This document shows positions 6,280 to 14,078 of a DNA stretch of 18,798 nucleotides, piece by piece; the stretch's first letter is position 1, and the number at the start of each line of letters is the position of its first letter. A program made the position numbers and the translations under genes. The notes below the pieces were generated by a model, which worked only from the letters and a program-made list of their open reading frames with translations, was not told the origin of the DNA and did no database searches. The DNA lies in assembly GCA_934120015.1 (NCBI GenBank), contig CAKOTD010000023.1, positions 1 through 18,798 on the forward strand, in the 5' to 3' direction. Origin of the DNA: an uncultured Bacilli bacterium. GTDB taxonomy: Bacteria > Bacillota_I > Bacilli_A > RF39 > UBA660.

Positions 6280-6302
6280 AAAAAAAACAAGAAACTTGTT
6301 TT
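6280..6302 (-). terminator. Rho-independent terminator of the DUF3603-like gene
   Basis: On the minus strand AAAACAAG pairs with CTTGTTTT around a TTT loop and continues into further T residues. It starts at the TGA stop of the gene at 6302-6946. Confidence 0.7.
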
Positions 6303-6946
6303 CACTTTTTAATTGGTCTCATTTTTAGTACATCATAGACTTTCATATAATTAGATATATTATAATTGTTTATCCACTTTTTAAATTCATTTATTACTAT
6401 ATTAATTCTATTTTCTTTTTTATTAAAACATTCATAATATAAGTATTTTAGTTTATCATTTTCATTATTTTTGATTAATAAATTAAATTCATTCTTTATA
6501 TACTTAATTATTTCTCTATCTTTTCTAGTTGTATAATTATTAATTTGCTTCTTATTATTAACTATATAACTAAAACATTCTTCTTCTAATTGTTCACAAA
6601 CCTCTATTACTTCTGTATTTTCATCTATAAATAAATTACTATACTTATTACTATTTCCCTCCTTATCAAATAAAATAGCTACTACTTCAATAGCATTTGT
6701 AAAAAGGCAAGCATATTCTATAGTTGTTACTTTTCTTTGATTAAAACATTCTGTTTTATTATGTATTTTTTCTTTAAAATCATTGTTAATCCTAAAAGAA
6801 CTATTTTTAATTTTTAAAAAATCATTTGGATTAATTCTAAATACCGGTATTTTACGAATATGGGTTATTTTATCATCATAGTTCCATTCAAAAAAATCAT
6901 AAAGTTCACTTTGAAAATTCAAAAAAATATCATATATATAATTCAT
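6302..6946 (-). CDS. DUF3603-like protein, function unknown
   Basis: A 214-residue soluble protein. The opening MNYIYDIFLNF followed by FFEWNYDDKITHIRKIPVFRI (in outline), the internal tract of hydrophobic strands ending IEVVAILFD, and the later TTRKDREIIKYI segment recall the DUF3603 family of Firmicutes, recognised from memory without a database check. The family has no firmly known role. The C-terminal third is Lys/Asn-rich and helical. AAGGAGG lies 7 nt before the ATG. Its start overlaps the end of the preceding small membrane protein by 17 nt, so the two are translated together. A terminator follows the TGA stop. Confidence 0.65.
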   Translation of the reverse strand: MNYIYDIFLNFQSELYDFFEWNYDDKITHIRKIPVFRINPNDFLKIKNSSFRINNDFKEKIHNKTECFNQRKVTTIEYACLFTNAIEVVAILFDKEGNSNKYSNLFIDENTEVIEVCEQLEEECFSYIVNNKKQINNYTTRKDREIIKYIKNEFNLLIKNNENDKLKYLYYECFNKKENRINIVINEFKKWINNYNISNYMKVYDVLKMRPIKK

Positions 6947-7154
6947 TCTTTTTCCTCCTTGGTATTAATATTGTAAGTGACATAATAATTAAACCGATAA
7001 CTGCATATAAGCATTCTATCTGTCTAATTATAAAATTAACATACTCTGAAAAATTATACCCAATTGTCATTAAATTTAAATAACTTATTATATAAACGTT
7101 TCCTATAACAGTAAGTCCAAACCCAAGTAAAAAAAATGTAATTCGTGCAAACAC
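6930..7154 (-). CDS. Small two-helix membrane protein (74 residues)
   Basis: A hypothetical membrane protein with two hydrophobic segments, about 5-27 and 46-66, and a basic tail (PRRKKN) that should face the cytoplasm. The start is GTG at 7154, four nt after AGGTGG. It overlaps the DUF3603-like gene by 17 nt, whose Shine-Dalgarno lies within its last codons, so the pair forms a small operon. I do not recognise a family. It is divergent from uppP, with 86 nt of AT-rich DNA between the two starts. Confidence 0.65.
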   Translation of the reverse strand: MFARITFFLLGFGLTVIGNVYIISYLNLMTIGYNFSEYVNFIIRQIECLYAVIGLIIMSLTILIPRRKKNELYI

Positions 7155-7194
7155 AATACCACCTACTTAATTTTATACTATTGAAAATTTTTTA

Positions 7195-7223
7195 TTTATT
7201 ATTTTTTTAAAATCGTGTATAAT
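7195..7223 (+). promoter_or_regulatory. Possible uppP promoter
   Basis: A perfect -10 TATAAT lies at 7218-7223, with only a poor -35 (TTTATT at 7195-7200) at 17-nt spacing. The 5' leader would be very short because AGGTGAT begins at 7229. Confidence 0.35.
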
Positions 7224-7240
7224 TAAATAGGTGATAATGT

Positions 7241-8062
7241 ATGATAATTAATTTATTAAAGTTTATTTTTCTAGGATTTATACAGGGATTTACTGAACCA
7301 ATTCCAGTATCTTCTAGTGGACATTTACTTATATTTCAAAAATTGTTAAGTGGTAATAATTTAGATATAGATTTCGGTTTACTTGCAACTCTTACTAATT
7401 TTGGTAGTTTAGTTGCTATTATTCTTATTTTTAAGAAAGATATTATAAATTTATTTAAGGGCTTTTTTGGATATTTAGGTTCTAAAAAGAAAGAATATTA
7501 TAGTGATTATAAATATTGTTGGTTGATTGTTTTAGGAACAATTCCTGCTGGAATTATGGGTATTGTAGTTACAAAATTAGGCTTATTTGATAAGCTAGAA
7601 GAAAATGTTAAATTTGTTGGTGTAACACTATTAATTACTGCTGTTTTCTTATTTTTAATTAGAAATTTGAAAGGTAAAAAGAATAAGAACGATATTACAA
7701 TTAAAGATTCTATTATTGTAGGTTTATTTCAAGTAGTTGCTCTTATTCCAGGAATTAGTAGAAGTGGTGCTACTATTGTTGGTGGTATGACTAGAAACTT
7801 TAATAGAGAAACAGCCTTTAATTTTTCATTTATTCTTTATATTCCTATCTCTATTGCTACTACAATCTTAGGTATTAGTGATTTATTGAGTAGCAATTTA
7901 TCATTTGAATCATGGATATACTATATATGTGCTACCATAGTAGCATTTATATTTACATACCTTGGAACTAAATGGTTTAAAAAACTTGTTAAAGAAGGAA
8001 AACTAATTTATTTTGTTATTTATTGTCTTATAGTCGGATTATCCGTAATTATATTTTTATAG
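7241..8062 (+). CDS. uppP: Undecaprenyl-diphosphatase (BacA/UppP)
   Basis: A 273-residue polytopic membrane enzyme that dephosphorylates undecaprenyl pyrophosphate to the monophosphate, the lipid carrier for peptidoglycan and other wall polymers; overexpression confers bacitracin resistance in other species. Both family signatures are present: E19 with PVSSSGH at 22-28 (the E-P-I-P-V-S-S-S-G-H form usual in Firmicutes) and PGISRSG at 170-176 with the conserved arginine R174. Length and number of hydrophobic segments are normal. AGGTGATAATGT precedes the ATG. It is the only plus-strand gene of the window, divergent from the small membrane-protein/DUF3603 pair and about 1.2 kb from the DUF368 transporter gene, which acts on the product of this reaction. 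Confidence 0.96.
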   Translation: MIINLLKFIFLGFIQGFTEPIPVSSSGHLLIFQKLLSGNNLDIDFGLLATLTNFGSLVAIILIFKKDIINLFKGFFGYLGSKKKEYYSDYKYCWLIVLGTIPAGIMGIVVTKLGLFDKLEENVKFVGVTLLITAVFLFLIRNLKGKKNKNDITIKDSIIVGLFQVVALIPGISRSGATIVGGMTRNFNRETAFNFSFILYIPISIATTILGISDLLSSNLSFESWIYYICATIVAFIFTYLGTKWFKKLVKEGKLIYFVIYCLIVGLSVIIFL

Positions 8063-8095
8063 AAAAAGATAGCAAATTAATTCCCTTCAGACTCT

Positions 8096-8134
8096 GACAA
8101 ATATGTAATGTATTACTTATCTGTCTTTTATTTT
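8096..8134 (+). terminator. Probable terminator of uppP
   Basis: GACA-x-ATA-x-GTAAT and ATTAC-x-TAT-x-TGTC form an imperfect stem (8096-8125) followed by TTTTATTTT. It lies 33 nt after the uppP stop. Two internal mismatches lower the confidence. Confidence 0.5.
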
Positions 8135-8217
8135 AAAAGAAATTTATAGAAAATATTGTATACCAAGTATATTTTACATATTATATTAAAATTTAGTTGT
8201 ATAATTTTTTAATCATC

Positions 8218-8245
8218 AAAAAACTTACATATGATATGTAAGTTT
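8218..8245 (-). terminator. Strong hairpin terminator after the repeat-protein remnant
   Basis: AAACTTACATA and TATGTAAGTTT form a perfect 11-bp stem with a 3-nt loop. On the minus strand the stem runs into six T, 20 nt after the stop of the fragment at 8266-8460. Confidence 0.75.
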
Positions 8246-8265
8246 CACGTATTTTATCATAAATT

Positions 8266-8460
8266 TTAAAGTGTCTTTTGATTTCTCAATTGCTTTTCTA
8301 TTTTATCACTAAATACCATTTTTGATATAAGACTACTTGATAAATCTAAACCATCAAGACTTTCAAGAGATGTTAAGTATATAGTTCCACCTATTTCAGC
8401 TGGTAATTTTAAGCCTTCGGCACTTCTTAGGCCTCTTAAAACTAAACGGTTCTTTGTCAA
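8266..8460 (-). pseudogene. Remnant of a leucine-rich-repeat protein
   Basis: A 64-codon reading frame with two copies of a recognisable repeat: LRGLRSAEGLKLPAEIGGTIYL and a decayed TSLESLDGLDLSSSL, then a charged tail. Proteins built of many such L-x-G-L-x-S-A-E-G-L-K-L-P units followed by IGG occur in gut Firmicutes and Mycoplasma relatives. Here only the last repeat and a half remain. The frame has only a TTG as possible start, with no Shine-Dalgarno, and stays open upstream to a TAG at about 8515 without further repeats, so the 5' part has been lost. A strong terminator still follows. Local GC content is slightly higher than in the neighbours, which fits acquisition by transfer. A tiny expressed protein is less likely. 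Confidence 0.55.
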
Positions 8461-8551
8461 ATAGTGTTGGTGGACAATAAATTTGATAAAGAAACTATAT
8501 TTTGAATACTATAAAGCACCCTTACCATTATACAACAACTACTTTCTTTTC

Positions 8552-9292
8552 TTAATAAAAAACATCTTTTAAATATAAACCTTCTGGATTAGCTGTCTTC
8601 CCTGCCTCACACCTATTTTTTGCTTCTAATACAGTTATAACATCTTCACACTTTCTTTTTCCTTCACCTATCTCCAATAAAAAACCTACCATATTTCTAA
8701 CCATATATCTTAGAAATCCAGTTCCAAGAAAAGATAGAACAATCTGATTAACATTTTTTACATCTCTTATAACTTTGGTTTGAACAATTGTTCTTATTGT
8801 ATCCTCGTAATCTTCTTCAGCTTTTGTAAAGGATTTAAAATCGTGGGTTCCCTCTAAATACTTCATTGCTCTTTCAATAGAAATCACATCTAATTTTTTA
8901 CAATATTGATATATATAGTCTTTTTCAATAGGATTATATTCACCCATATTTATTTTGTAAATATATTCTTTTGCTTTAACATTAAACCTGGCATGAAAAT
9001 CATTGGATACTAACTGAACATCTTTTACATATATATCATTTGGAATCAAGCTATTTAATGATAACCTTAACTTTTCAGTTTCAAGTTCCTTAGTTAAATC
9101 GAAATGAGCTTTTTGATTTAGTGCATGAACCCCAGCATCTGTTCTACCAGAGGCAGAAACTTTCACTGCTTTGTTAGAATTTATTTTTTTTAATGCTTTC
9201 TCAAGTTCACCTTGAATAGTTTTAATTCCAGGCTGTTTTTGATATCCATTATATTTTGAACCATCATAAGAAAAAGTTATAAAATACCTCAC
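8552..9292 (-). CDS. truA: tRNA pseudouridine(38-40) synthase TruA
   Basis: An enzyme of 246 residues that converts uridines 38-40 of the anticodon arm to pseudouridine. The catalytic motif GRTDAGVHA lies at 49-57 with the nucleophile D52; the N-terminal FSYDGSKYNGYQ and the C-terminal FLRYMVRNMVG motif are also present. The start is GTG at 9292, overlapping the ecfT stop (GTGA). It is the last gene of the ecfA1-ecfA2-ecfT-truA operon, an arrangement conserved in Firmicutes. No clear terminator is seen between its stop and the repeat remnant at 8460. Confidence 0.97.
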   Translation of the reverse strand: MRYFITFSYDGSKYNGYQKQPGIKTIQGELEKALKKINSNKAVKVSASGRTDAGVHALNQKAHFDLTKELETEKLRLSLNSLIPNDIYVKDVQLVSNDFHARFNVKAKEYIYKINMGEYNPIEKDYIYQYCKKLDVISIERAMKYLEGTHDFKSFTKAEEDYEDTIRTIVQTKVIRDVKNVNQIVLSFLGTGFLRYMVRNMVGFLLEIGEGKRKCEDVITVLEAKNRCEAGKTANPEGLYLKDVFY

Positions 9293-10041
9293 ATAAACAC
9301 TTCCTTAACTACTAAAAAAATAAACAATATTAGGTTTGAAATCATATATATTATATCATAAAAATTAAAACTATTTTTCTTTTTTATGATACTTCTTTTT
9401 GTATCATAGAGTCTTATCTCCATGACATCTGCATATATGCCAGTTTTTCTAAATGAATTAATTATTAAAGGTATAATCATTGATTTTAATGCAAATAATT
9501 TTTCCCTAAATGTCCCTGTTTTAAAATCAATACCTCTACTAGCTTGTGATTTAAAAATATTTGAACTCATACTTAGAACATCAGGTATAAATCTTAATCC
9601 TAAAAAAAGTATTAATGAAAACTTTCTTGAATCAATATTAAAAATCCTTAACGGGTATAAAATAAATTCTAAACCATATATTAAATCTATATATTTAGTT
9701 GTATAGGTAAGAATTGTTGTATTTAAAATAACTATTATTAATTGTAATAGTGGGTTTATTATAATTATAAAAGATCTATATATAACTAGGTTAATAGCTA
9801 TTATAAATATTATCAAGTACTTCATGCATAATAATGATTTTCCATAATATTTTAATGAAACATTTGACATAAGTACATTTAAAATTGTGAAGGATAAAAT
9901 AAATATTAAACTAATAGTATTTTTTACAATAAATGTTAATATTAAAATACTTATAAGAGAAACTAATTTAATTATAGGATTTAATCTATGAATTTTGGAA
10001 TCTATAGCACAATAATTACCAATTGTTATATTATCTAGCAT
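9289..10041 (-). CDS. ecfT: ECF transporter transmembrane coupling protein EcfT
   Basis: The membrane scaffold of an energy-coupling factor transporter (250 residues). It links the two ATPases to exchangeable S components that bind vitamins or trace metals. Hydrophobic segments occur at about 25-60, 72-115 and 228-248. The two cytoplasmic coupling motifs are SRG at 168-170 (canonical A-R-G type) and M-E-I-R-L-Y at 207-212, where the usual arginine is kept but the following Gly/Cys is Leu. It overlaps ecfA2 by 11 nt and truA by 3 nt, with a poorly spaced Shine-Dalgarno, so translation is probably coupled. No S component gene lies in the window, as expected for a group II (shared) ECF module. 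Confidence 0.93.
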   Translation of the reverse strand: MLDNITIGNYCAIDSKIHRLNPIIKLVSLISILILTFIVKNTISLIFILSFTILNVLMSNVSLKYYGKSLLCMKYLIIFIIAINLVIYRSFIIIINPLLQLIIVILNTTILTYTTKYIDLIYGLEFILYPLRIFNIDSRKFSLILFLGLRFIPDVLSMSSNIFKSQASRGIDFKTGTFREKLFALKSMIIPLIINSFRKTGIYADVMEIRLYDTKRSIIKKKNSFNFYDIIYMISNLILFIFLVVKEVFM

Positions 10042-10867
10042 ATCTATATATATCCTTTAACAAATCATTAATATCATCTCTATAACCAAGTTTAATATTT
10101 TTAGAACTTTTTACCATTTTTGAAAATCTTATAACATTTGGCATGTTTATATGTTCTTTTTTTAAAAACTCATCATCAGTAAATATATCATATTTGTTTC
10201 CTTCTTTTATAATCTTTCCATTATCTAAAACATATATATAATCACCAAGTTTATGAACAAGTTCCATATCATGTGAAACTATAACAATTGTTTTATGAAA
10301 TCTATTTTTAAGAATTCTAATAATCTTTATTAAACTATTTTTACTTTTACTATCTAATCCTAAAGTTGGCTCATCTAATACTATTACCTTTGGATTAAAT
10401 GCTAGTATGGATGCAATTGCAACTTTACGCATTTCTCCACTACTTAATGATAATGGGTTCCTTTTAAGGTAGGTCTCATCTAGCTCAACCATCTTTAATG
10501 CATCCATAATATGTTTTTCTTTATCATCCAATCTATAATTGTAATAATTTAAGGCAAATCCTATTTCTTCTTCTACTGTTAAATTGAAAATCTGATTTTC
10601 AGGAAATTGAAATACAACACCAACATCAAACCTTAACTTTTTATAATCCTTATTTTTTTTACATACTTTATATTCATCTATGCTTACATATCCCTTTGTA
10701 GGAACTAATATACCATTTAGCATTTGAATTAAAGTAGTCTTTCCACTGCCGTTTGGGCCAATTATAAAATTAATACTATTATCTTTTAACTTTAAATTAA
10801 TGTTATTTAAAATTTCTTTATTAGAATTATTATATTTGAAATAAACATTATTATATACTATTTCCAT
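10031..10867 (-). CDS. ecfA2: ECF transporter ATPase EcfA2
   Basis: An ABC ATPase of 278 residues, the second nucleotide-binding subunit of the ECF module. Walker A GPNGSGKT is at 37-44, the Q-loop glutamine is at about 87 (VFQFPENQIF), the signature LSSGE at 141-145, Walker B with catalytic Glu in IVLDEP at about 162-167, and the H-loop in IVSHD. The signature departs from LSGGQ at its third position (Ser for Gly), while the Q- and H-loops are intact. It overlaps ecfA1 by 10 nt and ecfT by 11 nt. Its nearest AGGAG is 14 nt upstream, so translational coupling to ecfA1 is likely. Confidence 0.93.
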   Translation of the reverse strand: MEIVYNNVYFKYNNSNKEILNNINLKLKDNSINFIIGPNGSGKTTLIQMLNGILVPTKGYVSIDEYKVCKKNKDYKKLRFDVGVVFQFPENQIFNLTVEEEIGFALNYYNYRLDDKEKHIMDALKMVELDETYLKRNPLSLSSGEMRKVAIASILAFNPKVIVLDEPTLGLDSKSKNSLIKIIRILKNRFHKTIVIVSHDMELVHKLGDYIYVLDNGKIIKEGNKYDIFTDDEFLKKEHINMPNVIRFSKMVKSSKNIKLGYRDDINDLLKDIYRYAR

Positions 10868-11652
10868 ATTGCATCAATCAACTCCTGCATATCTAAATAT
10901 ATTTTATTCACAAGTCCATAATACTTTAATTTTATAGATAAATCTACTATAAAAGGTAGATCTATTTTTAATTCCTTAAGCACATCTAAATTGTTAAATA
11001 TATTTATTGTATCATCATAGGCTTTTATTTGACCTTTATCAATAATTAAAACTTTAGATCCTAATAACATATCATCCACATTCTGAGTAATATTAATAAT
11101 GGTTAACCCTGTTTTATACTCTTTATTTAATATTTTTAATACTTTTTGTTTCTGTTTATCATCAAGCATATCTAATGCTTCATCAAGTATTAATATTTTA
11201 GGGTTAGTAACTAAAGAGACTGCTAAAGTAATTAATTGTTTTTCACCACCACTAAGTTCTTTATAGCTCTTACTTAACAACTTTTTTATACCAAAAATTG
11301 TAGAGATTTCATTTACCCTATTCAGAACAAAATCATCTTCATAACCTAAATTATATAAGGGGAATTTTAATTCATCTATAACAGTATCTAAAATGAATTG
11401 ACTATTAGTATCAGAAAAAACAACTCCAATATTTTTTCTAATTTCTTTAATACTTATATTATTCATTATATTAATTTTTCCACTATACTTTTCAAGTCCT
11501 AATATAAGTCTAATTAATGTACTTTTTCCACTGCCACTATTACCAATTAATGTCACCCAACTGTTTTCCTGTATATCTAAATTAAATTTATCAAAAATAC
11601 ACTTACCATTATAAAAAAAAGATAAGTCGTTGATTGAAATAATATTTTTCAT
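10858..11652 (-). CDS. ecfA1: ECF transporter ATPase EcfA1, with altered Q- and H-loops
   Basis: An ABC ATPase of 264 residues, first of the ecfA1-ecfA2-ecfT-truA operon. Walker A GNSGSGKS is at 37-44, the signature LSGGE at 133-137, Walker B ILILDEA at about 153-159 with the catalytic Glu retained. The Q-loop glutamine expected in VFQ is serine (VFSDTNSQF, S80), and the switch histidine expected in TxHD is glutamine (NITQNVDD, Q190). Its own ATP site therefore looks weakened, while it still supplies a normal signature to EcfA2. It starts 15 nt after the SDR gene with GGTGGTG before the ATG, and no terminator intervenes, so the SDR gene is in the same operon. Confidence 0.92.
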   Translation of the reverse strand: MKNIISINDLSFFYNGKCIFDKFNLDIQENSWVTLIGNSGSGKSTLIRLILGLEKYSGKINIMNNISIKEIRKNIGVVFSDTNSQFILDTVIDELKFPLYNLGYEDDFVLNRVNEISTIFGIKKLLSKSYKELSGGEKQLITLAVSLVTNPKILILDEALDMLDDKQKQKVLKILNKEYKTGLTIINITQNVDDMLLGSKVLIIDKGQIKAYDDTINIFNNLDVLKELKIDLPFIVDLSIKLKYYGLVNKIYLDMQELIDAIWK

Positions 11653-11667
11653 ATATTCACCACCATT

Positions 11668-12420
11668 TTAACCCATCTTCTTCTTTTGTACTTTATATAT
11701 AACCTTACCCATCAAATTATATGGACTAATTTTACTTAAAAAATAATTAAATTTCATTTTCATACCCGGTATTATAATTTTTTTACCTTTAAACATTTGA
11801 TTTAAGGCATATTTAACAACCTTTTGGGCATCCATTCCCTTAATACTAAAATTAACATTTGCAACATTATTAAAATTAGTATTAACAGGGCCGGGACATA
11901 AACACCCAACATAAACATTACTACCAGTTCTTTTTAAATCATAGTTAACTGCTTCTGATAAATTTAACACATATGCTTTTGTAGAGTAATATGAGGCCAT
12001 TAATGGTCCTGGTGAGAATGATGCCATTGAAGCCACATTTAGGATAAAACCTCTATTATGTTTTAAAAAATCTTGTAAAAATACTTTTGTTAATATATGA
12101 ACAGCTTTAATATTTAGGTCAATCATATTTAAGTCTTTATCTAAAGATGTTTCATAAAAAAATCCACAATCTCCAAACCCAGCATTATTAATTATACAAT
12201 CTATCTTATCTTTTTTTACATTTTCATATAGTTGCATACAATTAAATGTGCTAGATAAGTCTATATCAATTATTTTTGTTTTTCTACCATATTGTTTTTT
12301 CATTTGTTCAAGTACTTCTCTATTACGAGAGACAAGTACTAACTCAAATCCCATATCATACAATTGTTTTGCAAATTCTTTGCCTAATCCACTACTTGCG
12401 CCAGTTATTAAAGCTTTCAT
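11668..12420 (-). CDS. Short-chain dehydrogenase/reductase (SDR family)
   Basis: A classical SDR oxidoreductase of 250 residues. The nucleotide-binding motif T-G-A-S-S-G-L-G is at 6-13, NNAG at 78-81, and the catalytic residues are S131 and Y144-x3-K148, followed by CPGPVNT at 175-181. The S-R after strand 2 (residues 31-32) would fit NADP(H), though this is a weak indicator. The C-terminal ~50 residues are basic and hydrophobic (FLSKISPYNLMGKVIYKV), which may associate with membranes. The start is the ATG at 12420 after GGTGATATTT; a TTG four codons earlier lies within that Shine-Dalgarno and is rejected. The substrate cannot be predicted. It is the first gene of the unit leading to the ECF genes. 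Confidence 0.88.
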   Translation of the reverse strand: MKALITGASSGLGKEFAKQLYDMGFELVLVSRNREVLEQMKKQYGRKTKIIDIDLSSTFNCMQLYENVKKDKIDCIINNAGFGDCGFFYETSLDKDLNMIDLNIKAVHILTKVFLQDFLKHNRGFILNVASMASFSPGPLMASYYSTKAYVLNLSEAVNYDLKRTGSNVYVGCLCPGPVNTNFNNVANVNFSIKGMDAQKVVKYALNQMFKGKKIIIPGMKMKFNYFLSKISPYNLMGKVIYKVQKKKMG

Positions 12421-12493
12421 AAATATCACCAATTAAATTATATAATATTTAATAAATTTTTTAAAGTAAATTTGATATAATATTTATTCTTTC

Positions 12494-12518
12494 AAAAAAA
12501 AACACAAAATTGTGTTTT
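12494..12518 (-). terminator. Rho-independent terminator of secG
   Basis: On the minus strand AAAACACAA pairs with TTGTGTTTT and is followed by a tract of T, directly after the TAG stop of secG. Confidence 0.8.
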
Positions 12519-12519
12519 A

Positions 12520-12732
12520 CTAAAATCCCATTATAAAACATAAGATTAAGAATATTAAACCTAATGTAAGGGTTAAACGACTAATGAATAATTCCCCACC
12601 ACGTTCTTTACGATTGGCAAATAAATTACTATTCCCACCAGATATAATACTTGATGCCCCTTCAGCTTTTCCACTTTGCAAAAGGACAATTGCAATTAAT
12701 AAAATACAAACAATTAATAAAGCTACTGTCAT
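12520..12732 (-). CDS. secG: Preprotein translocase subunit SecG
   Basis: A 70-residue membrane protein of the SecYEG channel, which assists protein export. It has two hydrophobic helices, about 2-18 and 50-68, flanking the loop with the family motif QSGKAEGASSIISGG and the later ANRKERGGE. The length is typical. AAGGAGGG precedes the ATG. It has its own extended -10 promoter and terminator. In many Firmicutes secG is followed by rnr and smpB; here the next gene in the same direction is the SDR/ECF operon. Confidence 0.96.
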   Translation of the reverse strand: MTVALLIVCILLIAIVLLQSGKAEGASSIISGGNSNLFANRKERGGELFISRLTLTLGLIFLILCFIMGF

Positions 12733-12755
12733 GATGCCCTCCTTAACTACCTAGT

Positions 12756-12784
12756 AGTATATCATAATTTTATATAAAAATCAA
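12756..12784 (-). promoter_or_regulatory. Extended -10 promoter of secG
   Basis: On the minus strand TTGATT (12779-12784) and TATACT (12756-12761) are spaced by exactly 17 nt, with TGA before the -10. It shares 15 identical bases with the promoter at 3523-3537. Confidence 0.7.
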
Positions 12785-12788
12785 ATAG

Positions 12789-14078
12789 TTATGTATTTTT
12801 TGGACTAATAAGGCAAATTGTTTTATTTGTCAATTTGATATTTTTAAAAATACTATTTAATTCGTTCATATTAAGTCCTGAAATTAAATCATAACTATTA
12901 TATAAAACTTTACCATACTTAACAATACCCTGTACTATTTTTTCATTTATTGAGAAAATATCATCACTAAGTGCTACTAATGAACCAATGGTATTCTTTT
13001 TAGCAATTTCTATATCTTCGTTGCTTATCTCACTATTTTTCCATGTATTTTCAACTTCATTAATAAACTTTTCTTTTTCATTTGTTTCAGCCATGACAAC
13101 AACTAACAGATGGTTATCTGCTAGTATATAATCTAGGTGTACTGCACCAAAGATTATATTTTCATTTTTCATTTTTTCATTTGCAATAGATGTTTCACCA
13201 AATAGGATATCAAGTATCAATAGAATATAATTAATTTTTTTATATTTATCTTTAATATCAAAATTATCTAAATTAATTTTATATCCAATCATTACTTTAG
13301 GAATTGTTACATTTAGTTTTATTTCTTCAAATTCTTTATTAACTTTATCACATTCATTATATGTTTTGATTTTTATTTTATTCGGCCTGCTAAATTCTTT
13401 TTCTTTCTGATTTTCTTCTACTATTCTATATACTTCATTTGGTTCAACATTTCCTGTTACAACTAAGAACATATTTGAAGGATGATAAAATGTATTATAG
13501 CAATCATACAAATCTTCTTTAGTAATAGATTTTATTGTTTTTGGTATACCAATTACAGGATATCTTATAGCATCTTTATTAAATGCATTTGCAAGTAGAG
13601 TATTATAACCTCTTACATATGGATTATCCTGATACATTTCATATTCCTCAATAATTATTCCTTTTTCTTTTTCAACATTTTCTGATGTAAAATATGGTTC
13701 CTGAACATAATTAAGTAAATAATTTAAATTTTCTTCAAAAGATGAAGGACCTGAAAATAAATAAGTTGTTTTGTCATATGTAGTATTTGCATTTGCACTT
13801 GCTCCTCTTTCTGAAAAGAAGTCAAATGGGTCTATTCCATTTTTTTGCTCGAACATTTTATGCTCCAGGAAATGTGCTACACCAAGAGGAACTTTTTTCA
13901 TCTCTTTTTTCCCAAGAGGAATAAATTCATTTACTCTTGAACCATATTTTGTTGTAAAAGTTACATATATATTATTTCTTTTCTTAACAGGTACAACGTA
14001 TACAGTTAATCCATTATCTAATTGAAAGTCATAAATATTTAAATCTAGTTTGGAAACAGGGGTATTATTCATCATCAT
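12789..14078 (-). CDS. ymfH: M16-family metallopeptidase, catalytic subunit (YmfH-like)
   Basis: An insulinase/pitrilysin-family (M16B) protein of 429 residues. The inverted zinc motif H-F-L-E-H is at about 69-73, with candidate third ligands in the EEYE segment at about 144-147. The C-terminal half is the second M16 domain and lacks the R/Y substrate-binding motif, which is present in the partner. Possible starts are a GTG at 14081 and ATGs at 14078, 14075 and 14072. GAGGGA gives the best spacing to 14078 or 14075. The start overlaps the stop of the upstream partner gene. Pairs like this (YmfF/YmfH) are common in Firmicutes; they have been linked to EF-P modification in some annotations, but the substrate here is unknown. 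No signal peptide, so cytoplasmic. Confidence 0.88.
   Translation of the reverse strand: MMMNNTPVSKLDLNIYDFQLDNGLTVYVVPVKKRNNIYVTFTTKYGSRVNEFIPLGKKEMKKVPLGVAHFLEHKMFEQKNGIDPFDFFSERGASANANTTYDKTTYLFSGPSSFEENLNYLLNYVQEPYFTSENVEKEKGIIIEEYEMYQDNPYVRGYNTLLANAFNKDAIRYPVIGIPKTIKSITKEDLYDCYNTFYHPSNMFLVVTGNVEPNEVYRIVEENQKEKEFSRPNKIKIKTYNECDKVNKEFEEIKLNVTIPKVMIGYKINLDNFDIKDKYKKINYILLILDILFGETSIANEKMKNENIIFGAVHLDYILADNHLLVVVMAETNEKEKFINEVENTWKNSEISNEDIEIAKKNTIGSLVALSDDIFSINEKIVQGIVKYGKVLYNSYDLISGLNMNELNSIFKNIKLTNKTICLISPKNT

Noticed and set aside
9422..9706. Plus-strand ORF of 94 codons
   Set aside because: Lies entirely within ecfT on the opposite strand, with no Shine-Dalgarno and no recognisable motif.
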